Source: Corythucha ciliata (Eukaryota > Arthropoda > Insecta > Hemiptera > Tingidae). From it: a stretch of DNA of 64,000 bases. The position numbers and the translations under genes are program-made. The stretch covers positions 55,297,189 to 55,361,188 of the forward strand of contig CM075938.1 of assembly GCA_038030265.1 (NCBI GenBank), read 5' to 3'. The stretch's first letter is position 1. The number at the start of each line of letters is the position of its first letter. A model generated the notes under the pieces. That model did no database searches. It was not told where the DNA came from and saw only the letters and a program-made list of their open reading frames with translations. This document shows, piece by piece, positions 62,400 to 64,000 of the stretch.

Positions 62400-62812
62400 A
62401 TCTGAAATCAATACGTGTAACTAGCCGTTTCGCAAATATTCAGCCAGGGAACTTCCAATTTCGCGGATATTCATCCCCAAAATGTTGTAATTTTGGCGGC
62501 TATTCGTCAGAATTTTACGGGTATTGTTTAATGACTGACTACTCATGCAACTAGTTGGACTTTTTCGTTGCCACCCCCCGTCTCTATAATAGTGATTTTA
62601 CTGCTATTTATCCTCCAAACACGCAGTTTCGCGTTTATTTAACCCGACACTTGCATTTAGCCTCGGAACATGCGATTTCGTGGCTATATATCCTTCGAAT
62701 TTTGTCTCTTTGGCCACTCCTCTTGCAATTATTTTTGCGGCTATTTAGCCGTGAACTAGCCCCGAAACTGGTAATCCGCGGCCAATTAGCCATGGGTATT
62801 TTCAGTTTCGCG
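62400..62812. repeat. TTTCGCGGCTATTTAGCC array (array J)
   Basis: CCAATTTCGCGGATATTC, TTTTGGCGGCTATTCG, GCAGTTTCGCGTTTATTTAACC, GCGATTTCGTGGCTATATATCC, TTTTTGCGGCTATTTAGCC and AATCCGCGGCCAATTAGCC recur every 35-50 bp. It ends abruptly at the start of the reverse-transcriptase fragment. The frames drawn through it at 62555-62812 are repeat-derived. Confidence 0.65.
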
Positions 62813-63790
62813 ACTGCAACCTTACGCCTCAAGTACGTCCCCCGGCAATGGAAAGTAGCTGAAGTTATAATGATAGCGAAGCCGGGAAAGCCAGCTAATG
62901 AAGTGAAGTCGACCCATTTCACTTCTCCCTACAGTCTCGAAACTTTTTGAGAAACTCCTCCTGAAAAGACTAAGGCCTATTTTAGAAGAAAAACGAATCA
63001 TACCATCCCATCAGTTCGGATTCAGAGAACAACACTCCATAATAGATCAGGTCCATCGGATAGTGAATGCTGTGGAGTCTACTATGGAAGAAAATAAAAT
63101 CTGTTCGGCTGTCTTCTTGGACGTAGCTCAAGCGTTTGATAAAGTTTGGCACAAGGGGCTTGAGTTCAAGTTGAATAAACTCCTTCCGAAAAAATTCTAC
63201 GAAATTTTGAATTCTTATTTATGCGGTAGACATTTCCGAGTGAAACATGAGGGTGAATATTCGCGGTTGCGTGAAATTTCGGCTGGAGTACCTCAAGGAA
63301 GCGTCCTTGGACCAGTGCTTTACCTATTGTACACGAGTGATCTACCCGTGAGAGAGGACTCAATCATTGCAACGTTTACCGACGACACAGCTCTTCTTGC
63401 AGTCGGAAATGATGTTGAAGAGGCTACTAGCAAAATACAAACCGCGTTAGAAGAAGTAAACACCTGGACAAAAAAGTGGAGAATAAAACTCAACGAGGAG
63501 AAATCTTTGCATGTAAACTTTACAAATCGCAAGACCAGCCCAATCCCCGTGCAACTCAATGAGAAAATAATACCATTTGCAAACTCGGCGAAGTACCTAG
63601 GCATGACGCTGGATGCTAAACTCCGGTGGAAGCCTCACGTCAAAAAGAAAAAAGAGGAACTCAACACCAAGCTCAGAAAAATGTACTGCCTGCTCGTGAA
63701 GCATTCTGAGCTCTCGATGGCCAACAAGCTCCTGCTATACCAGCAAGTTCTGAAGCCGATCTGTGCCTACGGGTGTCAGCTTCGACCTCG
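62813..63790 (+). pseudogene. jockey-type non-LTR retrotransposon, reverse-transcriptase fragment
   Basis: This is the middle of a jockey-clade LINE polymerase, which synthesises cDNA at the nicked target. The first 30 or so codons (62813-62909, with QWKVAEVIMIAKPGKP) are in one phase. A small deletion at about 62909-62912 shifts the phase, and RPISLLPTVSKLFEKLL then opens a frame of 294 codons (62910-63791, TAA 63792-63794). Counting from the internal Met at 63063, the catalytic Asp is D20 in AVFLDVAQAFD, motif B is SAGVPQGSVLGP at 73-84, and the active-site box is FTDD at 105-108 in place of the usual FADD. The thumb follows (KYLGMTLDAKL). Similarity stops after YGCQL at about 63783, where the usual W is lost. 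The endonuclease, gag-like ORF, C-terminus and 3' tail are all missing, so it cannot be autonomous. The 5' break abuts array J. Confidence 0.9.
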
Positions 63791-64000
63791 ATAATGGACG
63801 CGTGAAAACGATTAATCATCGTCATTTCAACCTCAGAAAGACTCTCGTTGATGTTAATGACACTTGCACTACCCCCACCGCCTCCCACACTGTCCATGTA
63901 GTGCGAGACCTTGCGAATGTCCTAATCGGCTTTGCCATGATGTTTCAATTTTGCTTGGAAAAATCCAGATATTTTGATCTAGGTAACTCATTATCCCCCC
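63790..64000. other. terminal segment, unassigned
   Basis: After the retrotransposon break, one plus-strand phase stays open for about 70 codons to the window edge. The opposite strand is open at 63673-63897. Neither resembles a protein I know, and chance is a sufficient explanation at this length. Confidence 0.25.

Overview
This 64 kb window looks like invertebrate animal DNA, most likely arthropod, and holds no intact protein-coding gene that I can recognise. The evidence is a jockey-type non-LTR retrotransposon fragment, a tRNA-derived SINE present twice with target-site duplications, several short inverted-repeat elements, and abundant simple repeats. There are no operons, ribosome-binding-site logic or dense reading frames. 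Apart from the reverse-transcriptase fragment, the open frames are short, overlap on both strands, are rich in homopolymer-encoded residues and show no domain.

Layout. From 1 to about 16.7 kb the sequence is unique or low-complexity DNA with long poly(C/G) and poly(T) runs. From 16.7 to 27.3 kb come several degenerate tandem arrays built around a TTTCGCGG/CCGCGAAA core, one of them split by a minus-strand SINE at 21.1-21.4 kb. The interval 30.8-35.3 kb is a graveyard of transposon ends: a foldback element, an (ATT)16 tract beside a TATACAGGGTG terminus, and a hAT-like end. From 35 to 44 kb is mostly featureless, with one unassigned coding-like patch on the minus strand at 42.4-42.6 kb. From 44.7 to 54.9 kb there are two clean MITEs with TAA/TTA duplications, a second TTTCGCGG array, the largest array at 53.0-54.2 kb, and the second SINE. 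From 59 kb to the end there are two more arrays, a GC-richer segment and the broken jockey reverse transcriptase.

The observations I find most worth following are these. (1) Three exact Y-tract-CAG|GTRAG junctions lie on the plus strand. This is the architecture of recursive-splicing ratchet points, and it would fit the window being the interior of a very long plus-strand intron. (2) The TTTCGCGG arrays form a dispersed family, and most mobile elements here lie inside or against them. (3) At least 28 G or C runs of 9 nt or more occur, far above chance. All three can be tested by RNA-seq or genome-wide counts. No coordinated gene system was found.
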